From Actinacidiphila alni (GTDB lineage: Bacteria; Actinomycetota; Actinomycetes; Streptomycetales; Streptomycetaceae), in assembly GCF_900112845.1 (NCBI RefSeq), contig NZ_FONG01000005.1, positions 346,058 to 410,057 on the forward strand: a stretch of 64,000 bases of DNA. The letters run 5' to 3'. The translations under genes and the position numbers were made by a program. Below, piece after piece: positions 43,178 through 50,475 of this stretch (the stretch's first letter is position 1; the number at the start of each line of letters is the position of its first letter). The notes under the pieces are model-generated. The model had not been told where the DNA came from, made no database searches, and saw nothing but the letters and a program-made list of their open reading frames with translations.

Positions 43178-45009
43178 CGCGCGCCACCGCCGGAACCGTT
43201 CGTACCGGAGCCGGCGGAGCCGCCGGAGGTGCCGGAGCCGTTCGTACGGCCGTCGCGCTCGTCGTCGTCCTCCTCGCTGCGCGGCCGGATCGGCAGCCGC
43301 AGGGTGAAGACGGCGCCCCCGTCCGGGCCGTTGGCGGCCGTGATGTCGCCGCCGTGGATGTGCGCGTTCTCCATCGCGATCGACAGGCCGAGGCCGCTGC
43401 CCTCGGAGCGGGCGCGGGAGGCGTCGGCCTTGTAGAAGCGGTCGAAGACGTGCGGCAGCACGTCCTCGGGGATGCCGGGGCCGTGGTCGGACACCTCGAT
43501 CACCACGTCACCGTCTCCGTCGCCGTCCGCGCTCCCGTACCCGGTCCCGGTCCCGTTCCCGGTCCCGTTGGCGCCCGAGCCCGAGCCCGTACTCGTACCC
43601 GTCCCCGCCGGCTCCTTGCGCAGCCGCACCCGGACCGGCGAGCCGCCGTGCTTGAGCGCGTTGCCGATCAGATTCGCCATGATCACGTCCAGCCGGCGCG
43701 GGTCGAGGGTGGCCAACAGGCCGCGCGGCGCGTCCAGTTCGACCGAGTCGACCCAGGCCCTGGCGTCCATGCAGGCCATCACCATGTCCGCGACATCGAC
43801 CTCGTCGACCCGCAGCTTCGCGGTGCCCGCGTCGAAGCGGGTGACCTCCATCAGCGTCTCCACCAGTTCGTTCAGCCGCCGGGTCTCGCTGACCACCAGC
43901 CGTACCGCGGGGGCGATCATCGGATCGAGCGCCTCCGCCTCGTCCTCCAGCACATCGGTGACCGCGGTGATCGCGGTCAGCGGGGTGCGCAGCTCGTGCG
44001 ACATGTCGGCCACGAAGCGCCGGCTGGCCGCCTCTCGCGCGCTCAGCTCCTCGACGCGGCTCTCCAGCGCCTCGGCCGCGTTGTTGAACGTCCGTGACAT
44101 CTCGGCGAGTTCGTCGGTGCCGCTGACCTTGAGCCGGGTGTCCAGATGGCCTTCGCCGAGCCGCTGTGCCGCCTCGCCGAGCCGCCGCACCGGCCGCAGC
44201 ACCGTCGAGCCCGCCGCCTGTGCCAGCAGCGCCGCGCCGACCAGCGCGAGCAGTGTGGCGATGCCCAGCGACCAGGCGAGGGAGTTGAGGTCCTTGCGCT
44301 CGGCGTCCAGCGACTTGAGCATGTAGCCGGTGGGCCCGTTGCCGTTGATCCGCGCGCCCGCCACCAGATACGGGTGGCTCTGGATCGAGATCCGCATCCA
44401 CCGCAGGTGGTAGCGGTTGTGGTCCTTGCCGTCCGCGGTGTTGACCGCGCGCTGCAACTGCTCGGGCACATTGTCGAGCGTGAACACGTCGCGGTTGGAG
44501 GGCGCCGCGCACGGCGCGTTGTCCCGCGTCGTGTCGATCAGCACCACCTGGTACGTGTCGGGGCCGCCTATCCGGGCCGCCGCGGTGTTCAGCGACTCGC
44601 AGGTCGGACCGACCGGCAGCGAGGCCGCGTTGCGCTGGAGCGAGTCCCGGAAGTCGTTGAGCACGCTGTTCTGCGCGCGGGTCAGCACCGCGTCGCGGTT
44701 GAGCCAGTACGCGATGCCGGAGACGGAGACGGCCGCCGTCAGGGCGACGGCGGCGAAGACCGCGACCAGGCGCAGCCGCAGACTCGTCCAACGGACCATG
44801 CCCGGCGACCAGTTGCGCTTGCGGCGCTCCGGGCCGCCCGACTCCCCGCCGTCCCGGCCGCTTTCGCGGCCGCCGTCCCCGTCCCGCCGTTCGCCGTCCC
44901 GCCGTTCACCGTCACCGTCCCCGTCGAGCCGTCCGCCGTCGCGCCGTTGGCCGTCCCGCCGTCCGCCGTCCGTGCCCGATCCGCCGAACCCGTCGTGCGC
45001 AGAGGTCAC
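43174..45009 (-). CDS. afsQ2: Sensor histidine kinase AfsQ2
   Basis: A 611-residue kinase, noticeably longer than the roughly 535-residue homologue I recall. It has a Gly/Asp/Arg-rich N-terminus with repeated ERRDG-like units (about 1-60), the segment KRNWSPGMVRWTSLRLRLVAVF leading into the first helix, a periplasmic sensor, a second helix, HAMP, HisKA with His338 in DMSHELRTPL, and HATPase_c with N box MANLIGNALKHGG. Residues 466-501 are a Gly/Thr/Asp-rich low-complexity insertion between SPVRVRLRK and VVIEVSDHGPGIPED. GTG 45009 overlaps the afsQ1 stop codon. The kinase phosphorylates AfsQ1, which controls antibiotic production and nitrogen-related genes. Confidence 0.9.
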   Translation of the reverse strand: MTSAHDGFGGSGTDGGRRDGQRRDGGRLDGDGDGERRDGERRDGDGGRESGRDGGESGGPERRKRNWSPGMVRWTSLRLRLVAVFAAVALTAAVSVSGIAYWLNRDAVLTRAQNSVLNDFRDSLQRNAASLPVGPTCESLNTAAARIGGPDTYQVVLIDTTRDNAPCAAPSNRDVFTLDNVPEQLQRAVNTADGKDHNRYHLRWMRISIQSHPYLVAGARINGNGPTGYMLKSLDAERKDLNSLAWSLGIATLLALVGAALLAQAAGSTVLRPVRRLGEAAQRLGEGHLDTRLKVSGTDELAEMSRTFNNAAEALESRVEELSAREAASRRFVADMSHELRTPLTAITAVTDVLEDEAEALDPMIAPAVRLVVSETRRLNELVETLMEVTRFDAGTAKLRVDEVDVADMVMACMDARAWVDSVELDAPRGLLATLDPRRLDVIMANLIGNALKHGGSPVRVRLRKEPAGTGTSTGSGSGANGTGNGTGTGYGSADGDGDGDVVIEVSDHGPGIPEDVLPHVFDRFYKADASRARSEGSGLGLSIAMENAHIHGGDITAANGPDGGAVFTLRLPIRPRSEEDDDERDGRTNGSGTSGGSAGSGTNGSGGGAR

Positions 45010-45692
45010 TGGGGCGTGTCCAGGCGGTATCCCACGCCTCTGACCGTACGGATCAGGGTCGGTGACGACGGCACGTCCTCGATCTTGGCGCGCAGCCGCT
45101 GCACGCACGCGTCGACCAGCCGCGAGTCACCGAGGTAGTCGTGCTCCCACACCAGGCGGAGCAACTGCTGCCGGGACAGGGCCTGTCCGGGCCTGCGGCT
45201 CAGCTCCAGCAGCAGCCGCAGCTCGGTCGGGGTGAGCTGGAGGTCCTCGCCGTCCTTGGTCACCGTCATCGCGCTGCGGTCGATGACGATCGAGCCGAAG
45301 GCCGCCGAGTCGGTGCTGTCCCGCTCGCCGCGGCGCAGCACCGCGCGGATCCGGGCGTCCAGCACCCGGGGCTGCACCGGCTTGATGACATAGTCGTCGG
45401 CGCCCGACTCCAGGCCCACCACCACATCGATGTCGTCGCTGCGCGCGGTGAGCAGGATGATCGGGAGCTGGTCGGTACGGCGGATCCGCCGGCACACCTC
45501 GAAGCCGTCGATCCCCGGCAGCATCACGTCCAGCACGATCAGGTCGGGACGCTGCTCCTTGAGCAGTCTCAGGCCGTCCTCGCCCGTCGCCGCGGCCACC
45601 ACACGGTGGCCCTGACGGGACAGGCCGAGTTCGAGACCCGTACGGATGGCGTCGTCATCCTCGATTAGCAACAGGAAGGGCACGCGGGTCAT
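45006..45692 (-). CDS. afsQ1: Response regulator AfsQ1
   Basis: A 228-residue OmpR-type regulator. The receiver has IEDDDAIR, phospho-acceptor Asp55 in IVLDVMLPGIDGFEVC and Lys in VIKPVQPRVLD. The C-terminal winged helix includes LQLTPTELRLLLELSRRPGQALSRQQLLRLVWEHDYLGDSR and VRGVGYRLDTPQ. In the known protein the Asp is residue 52 (225 residues), which would correspond to the in-frame GTG at 45683 rather than ATG 45692. Two AfsQ1-type boxes lie in the gap shared with sigQ. It is known to activate antibiotic genes and sigQ in S. coelicolor. Confidence 0.93.
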   Translation of the reverse strand: MTRVPFLLLIEDDDAIRTGLELGLSRQGHRVVAAATGEDGLRLLKEQRPDLIVLDVMLPGIDGFEVCRRIRRTDQLPIILLTARSDDIDVVVGLESGADDYVIKPVQPRVLDARIRAVLRRGERDSTDSAAFGSIVIDRSAMTVTKDGEDLQLTPTELRLLLELSRRPGQALSRQQLLRLVWEHDYLGDSRLVDACVQRLRAKIEDVPSSPTLIRTVRGVGYRLDTPQ

Positions 45693-45757
45693 TGTGGCCC
45701 ACTCGCCCCGTCCGCATGAAGTGCGGGGACCGTCCGTCGTGTCATGGCCCTGCCCGC

Positions 45758-45773
45758 GTGACCTGCTCGTGAC
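45758..45773. promoter_or_regulatory. AfsQ1 box, first
   Basis: GTGACCTGCTCGTGAC fits the established AfsQ1 consensus GTnAC-N6-GTnAC exactly. It lies 66 bases upstream of afsQ1. Confidence 0.8.
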
Positions 45774-45809
45774 CTGCTGACCGGCCGTCCGACCGTACCC
45801 GGAGGCTCT

Positions 45810-45825
45810 GTGACGGGCCTGTGAC
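45810..45825. promoter_or_regulatory. AfsQ1 box, second
   Basis: GTGACGGGCCTGTGAC also fits GTnAC-N6-GTnAC. It is nearer to sigQ, about 120 bases before its ATG, so it probably serves the sigQ promoter. Confidence 0.8.
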
Positions 45826-45945
45826 ACTCGGCGGACAGCGCCATGAAACTGGCCCGGCAGTCTGAGGGACATCGAAACGAGAGACACGCCGTACCGGATG
45901 CGACGCCGAAGACCACGCATCCAGTTCCAACGACGGGGGCGGGAC

Positions 45946-46755
45946 ATGAACACACTGCACATCACCACTGAGACCGCAGTTCATGCGACGCACACGCACC
46001 CGGCGCACTCCACCGGGAGCCGCGCCGCACGTACCACCGAGAAGTCCGGCGCCGCGAGCGGGCGGGGGTACGCACGCGGCGCCGGACGCACTGCCGCGCA
46101 CCAGGGCCACCAGGCCCACCAGGCGTCGGCCGCCGTACGGCACCGCGCGCCGCTGATGGCCGCGGTCGAGGACGGCGCCACCGCCGTACGGCCCGCGGGC
46201 ACCTTCGACGGCACCGCCGCGCCGGAGTCCGACGCCGAGGCCGCCTTCACCGCCTACGTCCAGGAGCGCCGCGCGTCGCTGTACGCGACCGCGTACCACC
46301 TGACCGGCGACCGCTTCGCCGCCGAGGACCTGCTGCAGAGCGCGCTGTTCTCCACGTACCGCGCCTGGGACCGGATCAGCGACAAGGCGGCCGTGGGCGG
46401 CTACCTGCGGCGCACCATGACCAATCTGCACATCAGCGCCTGGCGGCGGCGCAAGCTCAGCGAGTACCCGACCGAGGAGCTGCCGGAGACGGTCGGCGAC
46501 ACGGACGAGATGGGCGGCACCGAACTGCGCGCCGTGCTGTGGCAGGCGCTCGCCCGGCTGCCCGAGCAGCAGCGCACCATGCTGGTGCTCCGCTACTACG
46601 AGGGCCGCACCGACCCGGAGATCGCGGACATCCTGGGGATCAGCGTCGGCACCGTCAAGAGCAGCATCTGGCGCTCGCTGCGCCGGATGCGCGACGACGA
46701 GGCGCTGAGCTTCGGCCGCGACGAGGAGGACGCCTTCGGCGAACTGGTCGCCTGA
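45946..46755 (+). CDS. sigQ: RNA polymerase sigma factor SigQ
   Basis: A 269-residue ECF-type (SigE-family) sigma factor, divergent from afsQ1. Region 2 begins near residue 100 (FTAYVQERRASLYATAYHLTGDRFAAEDLLQSALFSTYRAW) and region 4 has LPEQQRTMLVLRYYEGRTDPEIADILGISVGTVKSSIWRSLRRMR. About 95 residues before region 2 are His/Ala/Thr-rich, with HATHTHPAH and HQGHQAHQ, and are not part of the fold. In S. coelicolor SigQ is an AfsQ1 target that opposes AfsQ-dependent antibiotic activation. The start ATG 45946 follows GGGGGCGGGAC; ATG 45898 is an alternative. Confidence 0.9.
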   Translation: MNTLHITTETAVHATHTHPAHSTGSRAARTTEKSGAASGRGYARGAGRTAAHQGHQAHQASAAVRHRAPLMAAVEDGATAVRPAGTFDGTAAPESDAEAAFTAYVQERRASLYATAYHLTGDRFAAEDLLQSALFSTYRAWDRISDKAAVGGYLRRTMTNLHISAWRRRKLSEYPTEELPETVGDTDEMGGTELRAVLWQALARLPEQQRTMLVLRYYEGRTDPEIADILGISVGTVKSSIWRSLRRMRDDEALSFGRDEEDAFGELVA

Positions 46756-46806
46756 GGCGGTCGGTCACCAGGGCTTACGGATTTCCATACGCCGGCGACG
46801 GGGGCC

Positions 46807-46877
46807 GGTGGGGGGACACGGGGGAGCAGGGGGGACGGGGGAAGCGGGGGGAAAGAGGGGGGTACGGGGGAGCGGGG
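46807..46877 (+). other. G-run tract downstream of sigQ, quadruplex-capable
   Basis: At least seven runs of four to six G separated by 2-5 bases (GACAC, AGCA, AC, AAGC, AAAGA, TAC, AGC). It is on the coding strand of sigQ, after its stop codon. Confidence 0.75.
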
Positions 46878-46908
46878 CCGGACGGCCAGGGGAATGCCGT
46901 CCGGCCCC
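46874..46908. terminator. Terminator between sigQ and the uridine kinase gene
   Basis: GGGGCCGGACGGC (46874-46886) pairs exactly with 46896-46908 across a 9-nt loop. It lies between convergent genes. Confidence 0.85.
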
Positions 46909-46921
46909 GTCGTACGTCCGC

Positions 46922-47575
46922 CTACGCCTCGGCCGGGACGAGCGGCTGCGTCCCCGCGTCCGCTGCCGCCGTCGCCGGTCGTACGGCCACGGCGGCGATA
47001 CGGGCCAGCGCCTCGTCACGCCCGCACGGGTGACAGCCGAGCGCCGTCTGCCGGGCCACGATGCCGCGCTCGGCCCGCATCAGATTCCAGCCCCTGCGGA
47101 TCAGGAACGGCACCGACTTCCGCCCCTCGCGCAGGTCCCGTACGAAACGGCGCCGCGCGGTCGTGGACGGCCGGCCGCGCAGGCACAGCGCGTCGGCGAG
47201 CAGCCCCAGGTCCCGGCAGCGGCCGGCGATCTCGGCCGCGAAGATTCCTTCCGCGAGGAAGAGCGGGGCGCCGTCGAGGTCCAGGCGGGTCCGGCCGGTG
47301 GCCGCGCTGGCGGACAGGTCGTAGACCGGGGTGTCGGCGGCGCCCTCCGCGCACAGCGCGACGACGGCGGCCACCGCCGCGTCAGCGTTCCACGACTCCG
47401 GGGCGTCCCAGTCCGTGCCCGCGCCGCTGGGCAGCACCGGCAGTGTCGGGTCGTCGCCGTCCTTGTAGAAGTCGTCGAGCTGGAGCACCGGCAGCCCCGT
47501 GCGGGCGGCCAGCGACGACTTGCCGGAGCCGGAGGGCCCGGTCAGCAGGATCACGCGGATACGGGATGAACTCAC
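46922..47575 (-). CDS. udk: Uridine kinase-like P-loop kinase
   Basis: A 217-residue P-loop kinase of the uridine/cytidine kinase group. RIRVILLTGPSGSGKSSLAARTGLPVLQLDDFYKDGDD holds Walker A and the following DDFY substrate motif; LFLAEGIFAAEIA and RRFVRDLREGRKSVPFLIRRGW carry the lid/arginine region. It would phosphorylate uridine (or a similar nucleoside) to keep imported nucleosides, in contrast to the phosphorylases. GTG 47575 with GGAGAA 9 bases upstream is preferred; ATG 47599 is the longer choice. Confidence 0.85.
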   Translation of the reverse strand: MSSSRIRVILLTGPSGSGKSSLAARTGLPVLQLDDFYKDGDDPTLPVLPSGAGTDWDAPESWNADAAVAAVVALCAEGAADTPVYDLSASAATGRTRLDLDGAPLFLAEGIFAAEIAGRCRDLGLLADALCLRGRPSTTARRRFVRDLREGRKSVPFLIRRGWNLMRAERGIVARQTALGCHPCGRDEALARIAAVAVRPATAAADAGTQPLVPAEA

Positions 47576-47701
47576 GGAGAACCATTCTCCCGCATCCATG
47601 GCCCGAGGACGACCCACCGTACGGTCCGCGCCGCGACAACTACCGTCCGGGGTCATTGCGTTACGCTGCGACAGGAACACTTCCGTCGACAGGAACCACC
47701 G

Positions 47702-48091
47702 ATGCCCTCGCTCCGTACCGCCCTCGCCCTGACCCTCACCGCCGCGGCGGCCGTCGTCGTACCGGCCGGCGCCGCCGCGGCCGCCGACGGCACCGACGTC
47801 CTCCCGGCCGCGCAGAGCGCCACCGACGCCCTCCCCACCTCGGGCCTCACCTCGGCCCTCCCCACCCAGTCCGTCACGGGCGCCCTCGGCTCCGGCGTCG
47901 CCCCGGTCCGCGACCTCACCCTCGACCCCCTGTCCAACACGGGCGTCGACCCCCTCGACAACGCCCTCGGCACCCAGGTCGCCGACTTCCAGCCCGTCTC
48001 CACCTCCGCCGTCACCGCCCCCCTGACGAATGGCGGCTCCTTGGGCACCCTCCCCCTGCTGGGCCCGGCCACAGGCATCCTGCCGGGCTGA
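47702..48091 (+). CDS. Small secreted protein, paralogue-like of the one at 41473
   Basis: A 129-residue protein with signal peptide MPSLRTALALTLTAAAAVVV and cleavage near AGAAAAADG. The mature part is poor in charge and has TDVLPAAQSATDALPTSGLTSALP, TDAL/TGAL repeats and the end LGTLPLLGPATGILPG. It resembles the protein at 41473. A direct repeat GACAGGAAC (about 47670-47697) lies just upstream. No function can be assigned. Confidence 0.75.
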   Translation: MPSLRTALALTLTAAAAVVVPAGAAAAADGTDVLPAAQSATDALPTSGLTSALPTQSVTGALGSGVAPVRDLTLDPLSNTGVDPLDNALGTQVADFQPVSTSAVTAPLTNGGSLGTLPLLGPATGILPG

Positions 48092-48145
48092 GGCACGAAC
48101 GCCTGCGGACCCCTGGAACGGCTCGATCGCCAGGGCGCGGCAGCC

Positions 48146-48169
48146 GACATCCGAGGTAGTGCGGATGTC
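48146..48169. promoter_or_regulatory. Inverted repeat abutting the antitoxin start codon
   Basis: GACATCCG (48146-48153) and CGGATGTC (48162-48169) are perfect arms with an 8-bp spacer, ending one base before the ATG. It is in the usual place for an autoregulated toxin-antitoxin operator. Confidence 0.55.
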
Positions 48170-48643
48170 ATGACTTCGGCCTATGAGGACGTGCCGTTCA
48201 GCGAGCTCCTCCACCACCCGGCGGCGACCGCGCGAAGACTGGACGCCGCGCGAGGGCTGCGGCTGCGCAGGCGGGACGCGGAGGATCTCGCACTGATGAG
48301 CGTCCAGCGGCTGGAGCAGGACGCCACCATCGTGGACTTCACCGCGCGGCTGCTGGCCGGCATGGTGCGGACCGAGAACGCCGACGTCCTGCGGCAAGTG
48401 CTGCCCGAGGCACTCCCGTGGGTCACTTTTCTGCCTGCCGAGGACCGCGACGTGTTCCTCGACGAGCTGGTGGCGACAGCGCGCGGGGCCGTGGCCCTGG
48501 ACAATCTCGCGCCGATCGCGGTTCTGCTCACGCAGTGGCGGCACAGCGCCGAAATCCACGCCGATCCGGCGCTGTTCGCTCTTCTCACCCGTGAGCCCGA
48601 AGCCGATCTCGGACCGGTCCCGGTACCGGGTGCGGTGGAGTGA
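48170..48643 (+). CDS. Putative Phd/YefM-like antitoxin
   Basis: A 157-residue protein. The N-terminal 55 residues (VPFSELLHHPAATARRLDAARGLRLRRRDAEDLALMSVQRLEQD) resemble the Phd/YefM DNA-binding fold, with the helix-strand-RRD-D-L pattern. The C-terminal part is helical and would bind and block the toxin. It is longer than a typical 80-90 residue YefM. The stop codon overlaps the toxin GTG (GTGA), and the palindrome directly before its start suggests self-repression. Confidence 0.65.
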   Translation: MTSAYEDVPFSELLHHPAATARRLDAARGLRLRRRDAEDLALMSVQRLEQDATIVDFTARLLAGMVRTENADVLRQVLPEALPWVTFLPAEDRDVFLDELVATARGAVALDNLAPIAVLLTQWRHSAEIHADPALFALLTREPEADLGPVPVPGAVE

Positions 48644-48993
48644 GCCCCAAACGCGGTGACCGCGCCGCGCCGCCTCCTGCGGGCGACGAGTACGACCTGC
48701 GCTTCGCCACCGCGGAAGCAGCCCAGGGCTGGGACCATCTGAGCCGTCAGGCGGCGGCCAACCTCCGCAGAGCCTTCGACCGGATCCGGGCCGCACCCCG
48801 CTCCGCGGATCAGCCCGAACGCCAGCACCGGCTCAAGGGCACGCTCGGCGGCGGCAGTTTCAAAGGCCGTGTACTGGAACGCCGGCAGTACGAGGTCACC
48901 GCCGGAGGGCGTATCTGGTATCTCGTCGACGACGACACTCGTACTGCCTGGATCACCTACGCGGGAACCGGCCATCCCAAGGCCACGGACTGA
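48640..48993 (+). CDS. Putative RelE-superfamily toxin
   Basis: A 117-residue protein. YDLRFATAEAAQGWDHLSRQAAANLRRAFDRIRAAPRS is like the helical N-terminal half of RelE/ParE toxins, and RQHRLKGTLGGGSFKGRVLERRQYEVTAGGRIWYLVDDDTRTAWITYAGTGHPKATD ends with the R-W-Y-x-x-D / GxGHPKATD beta-sheet pattern of streptomycete members. Translation is coupled to the antitoxin. Ribosome-dependent RNase or gyrase activity cannot be decided from this. Confidence 0.7.
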   Translation: MSPKRGDRAAPPPAGDEYDLRFATAEAAQGWDHLSRQAAANLRRAFDRIRAAPRSADQPERQHRLKGTLGGGSFKGRVLERRQYEVTAGGRIWYLVDDDTRTAWITYAGTGHPKATD

Positions 48994-49135
48994 AGGACGG
49001 GCGTCACACCCGGATCGGGTGCCGGATCGGAGGTGCGGGGACGAAGCGGGGGCGGAGTACCAACGGCCCGTACAGGCACGGGCGTTACACTCTTGGCGGC
49101 TCGTCGGAGGGCCCGAGCGAGCAGGAGGGGGACAC

Positions 49136-49549
49136 ATGATGCGTGACAAGATCAAAGTCCTGGCCGCCGCCGCGGCGTTGGCCGTGGGTGCGGTGGTCGC
49201 CACCGCGATGCCCGCGTCGGCCGCCCCCTCGCCCCCGTCGGGCGGCTCGTGGGATCACACCTGGACCACCTCGGACTCCGCCCACGGCGGCACGGTGTAC
49301 ATCCAGGAGCACGGCGACGTCGTCGAACTGTGCGACACGGCGGCCGACGGGTACGCGCCCCGGGTCAGCGTCTACAACACCGACGGCTACGAGCTGATCG
49401 CCTCGGACGGGTACGGAACCTGTGTCGTGGGCAGCGCCTCCCAGGGGGGCTCCCATGACCTCCCGGAGGGCAAGGAGATCTACGTCGACATCTGGCTGGG
49501 TCCGGCCAACGGGTGGGAGACCGAGCACTCCTACCTCAACGACCACTGA
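49136..49549 (+). CDS. Small secreted protein
   Basis: A 137-residue protein with a standard signal peptide (DKIKVLAAAAALAVGAVVATAMPASAAP). The mature 107 residues are mostly beta-like, with two cysteines (ELCDTAADGY, GTCVVGSAS) that probably form one disulfide and several Tyr/Trp. AGGAGG lies 7 bases upstream. It appears monocistronic. No known family recognised. Confidence 0.78.
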   Translation: MMRDKIKVLAAAAALAVGAVVATAMPASAAPSPPSGGSWDHTWTTSDSAHGGTVYIQEHGDVVELCDTAADGYAPRVSVYNTDGYELIASDGYGTCVVGSASQGGSHDLPEGKEIYVDIWLGPANGWETEHSYLNDH

Positions 49550-49561
49550 TCGCACCACGCC

Positions 49562-49599
49562 CGCCCCTGGTCCCGGCCTCCGCGCCGGGGCCAGGGGCG
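49562..49599. terminator. Bidirectional terminator before the aldehyde dehydrogenase genes
   Basis: CGCCCCTGG (49562-49570) pairs with CCAGGGGCG (49591-49599), continued inside by CCCGG/CCGGG around an 8-nt loop. It lies between convergent genes. Confidence 0.85.
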
Positions 49600-49605
49600 T
49601 CGTCG

Positions 49606-50475
49606 TCACACCCCGATCGGGTGCCAGACCGTTTTTGTCTCCAGCCACGCCGTGAGGCGGGACGTGCCCGGGTCGGTGGACCAGTCTTCGGGGGCGGGGC
49701 GGCGGACGCGCTTCAGGTTGTCGGCGGCGGCTTCTTCCAGGGTGCGGGCGAGATCGACGGAAGCGCCGGTGAGGTCGAGGGCGTTGACGTCCTGGTGGGA
49801 GGCGAGGGGGGTGGCGAGTTCCGCGGTGCGGCCGGAGAGGATGTTGACGACGCCGCCGGGGACGTCGGAGGTGGCCAGGACCTCGCCGAAAGAGAGAGCG
49901 GGGAGCGGGGCGGCCTCGGAGGCGACGACCACCGCGGTGCTGCCGGTGGCGATCACCGGGGCGAGGACCGAGACGAGGCCGAGCAGGGAGGAGTCCTGCG
50001 GGGCCAGGACGGCGACCACGCCGGTCGGTTCGGGGGTGGAGAGGTTGAAGTAAGGACCGGCCACCGGGTTGGCGCCCCCTACCACCTGGGCGATCTTGTC
50101 GGTCCAGCCCGCGTACCAGACCCAGCGGTCGACCGCCGCGTCCACGGCGGCGCCCGCCTTGCTCTTGGACAGGCCCTCCGCCTCCGCGACCTCGCGGACG
50201 AACTGCTCGCGCCGCCCCTCCAGCATCTCCGCGACGCGGTACAGCACCTGGCCGCGGTTGTACGCCGTCGCGCCCGACCAGCCGCCGAACGCCTTGCGGG
50301 CCGCGACCACCGCGTCCCGCGCGTCCTTGCGGCTCGCCTGCGGCGCGTTGGCCAGCCACGAACCGCCCTTGGAGTCCGTCACCTCGTACACCCGGCCGCT
50401 CTCGGAGCGGGGGAATTTACCCCCGACGTACAGCTTGTAGGTCTTGAACACCGACAGTCGACTCTGCTCAGACAT
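49606..50475 (-). CDS. Short aldehyde dehydrogenase-like protein lacking the catalytic half
   Basis: A 289-residue member of the ALDH superfamily. The N-terminal 250 residues align with the nucleotide-binding part (YVGGKFPRSESGRVYEV, AFGGWSGATAYNRGQVLYRVAEMLEGR, AVDRWVWYAGWTDKIAQV, GVVNILSGRTAEL). It stops before the region with the active-site Cys (FFNQGHVCCAGSR in the neighbour) and lacks its Glu, so it should not oxidise aldehydes by itself. It overlaps the full-length ALDH gene by 8 bases and may form a complex with it. The start is ATG 50475. Confidence 0.85.
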   Translation of the reverse strand: MSEQSRLSVFKTYKLYVGGKFPRSESGRVYEVTDSKGGSWLANAPQASRKDARDAVVAARKAFGGWSGATAYNRGQVLYRVAEMLEGRREQFVREVAEAEGLSKSKAGAAVDAAVDRWVWYAGWTDKIAQVVGGANPVAGPYFNLSTPEPTGVVAVLAPQDSSLLGLVSVLAPVIATGSTAVVVASEAAPLPALSFGEVLATSDVPGGVVNILSGRTAELATPLASHQDVNALDLTGASVDLARTLEEAAADNLKRVRRPAPEDWSTDPGTSRLTAWLETKTVWHPIGV

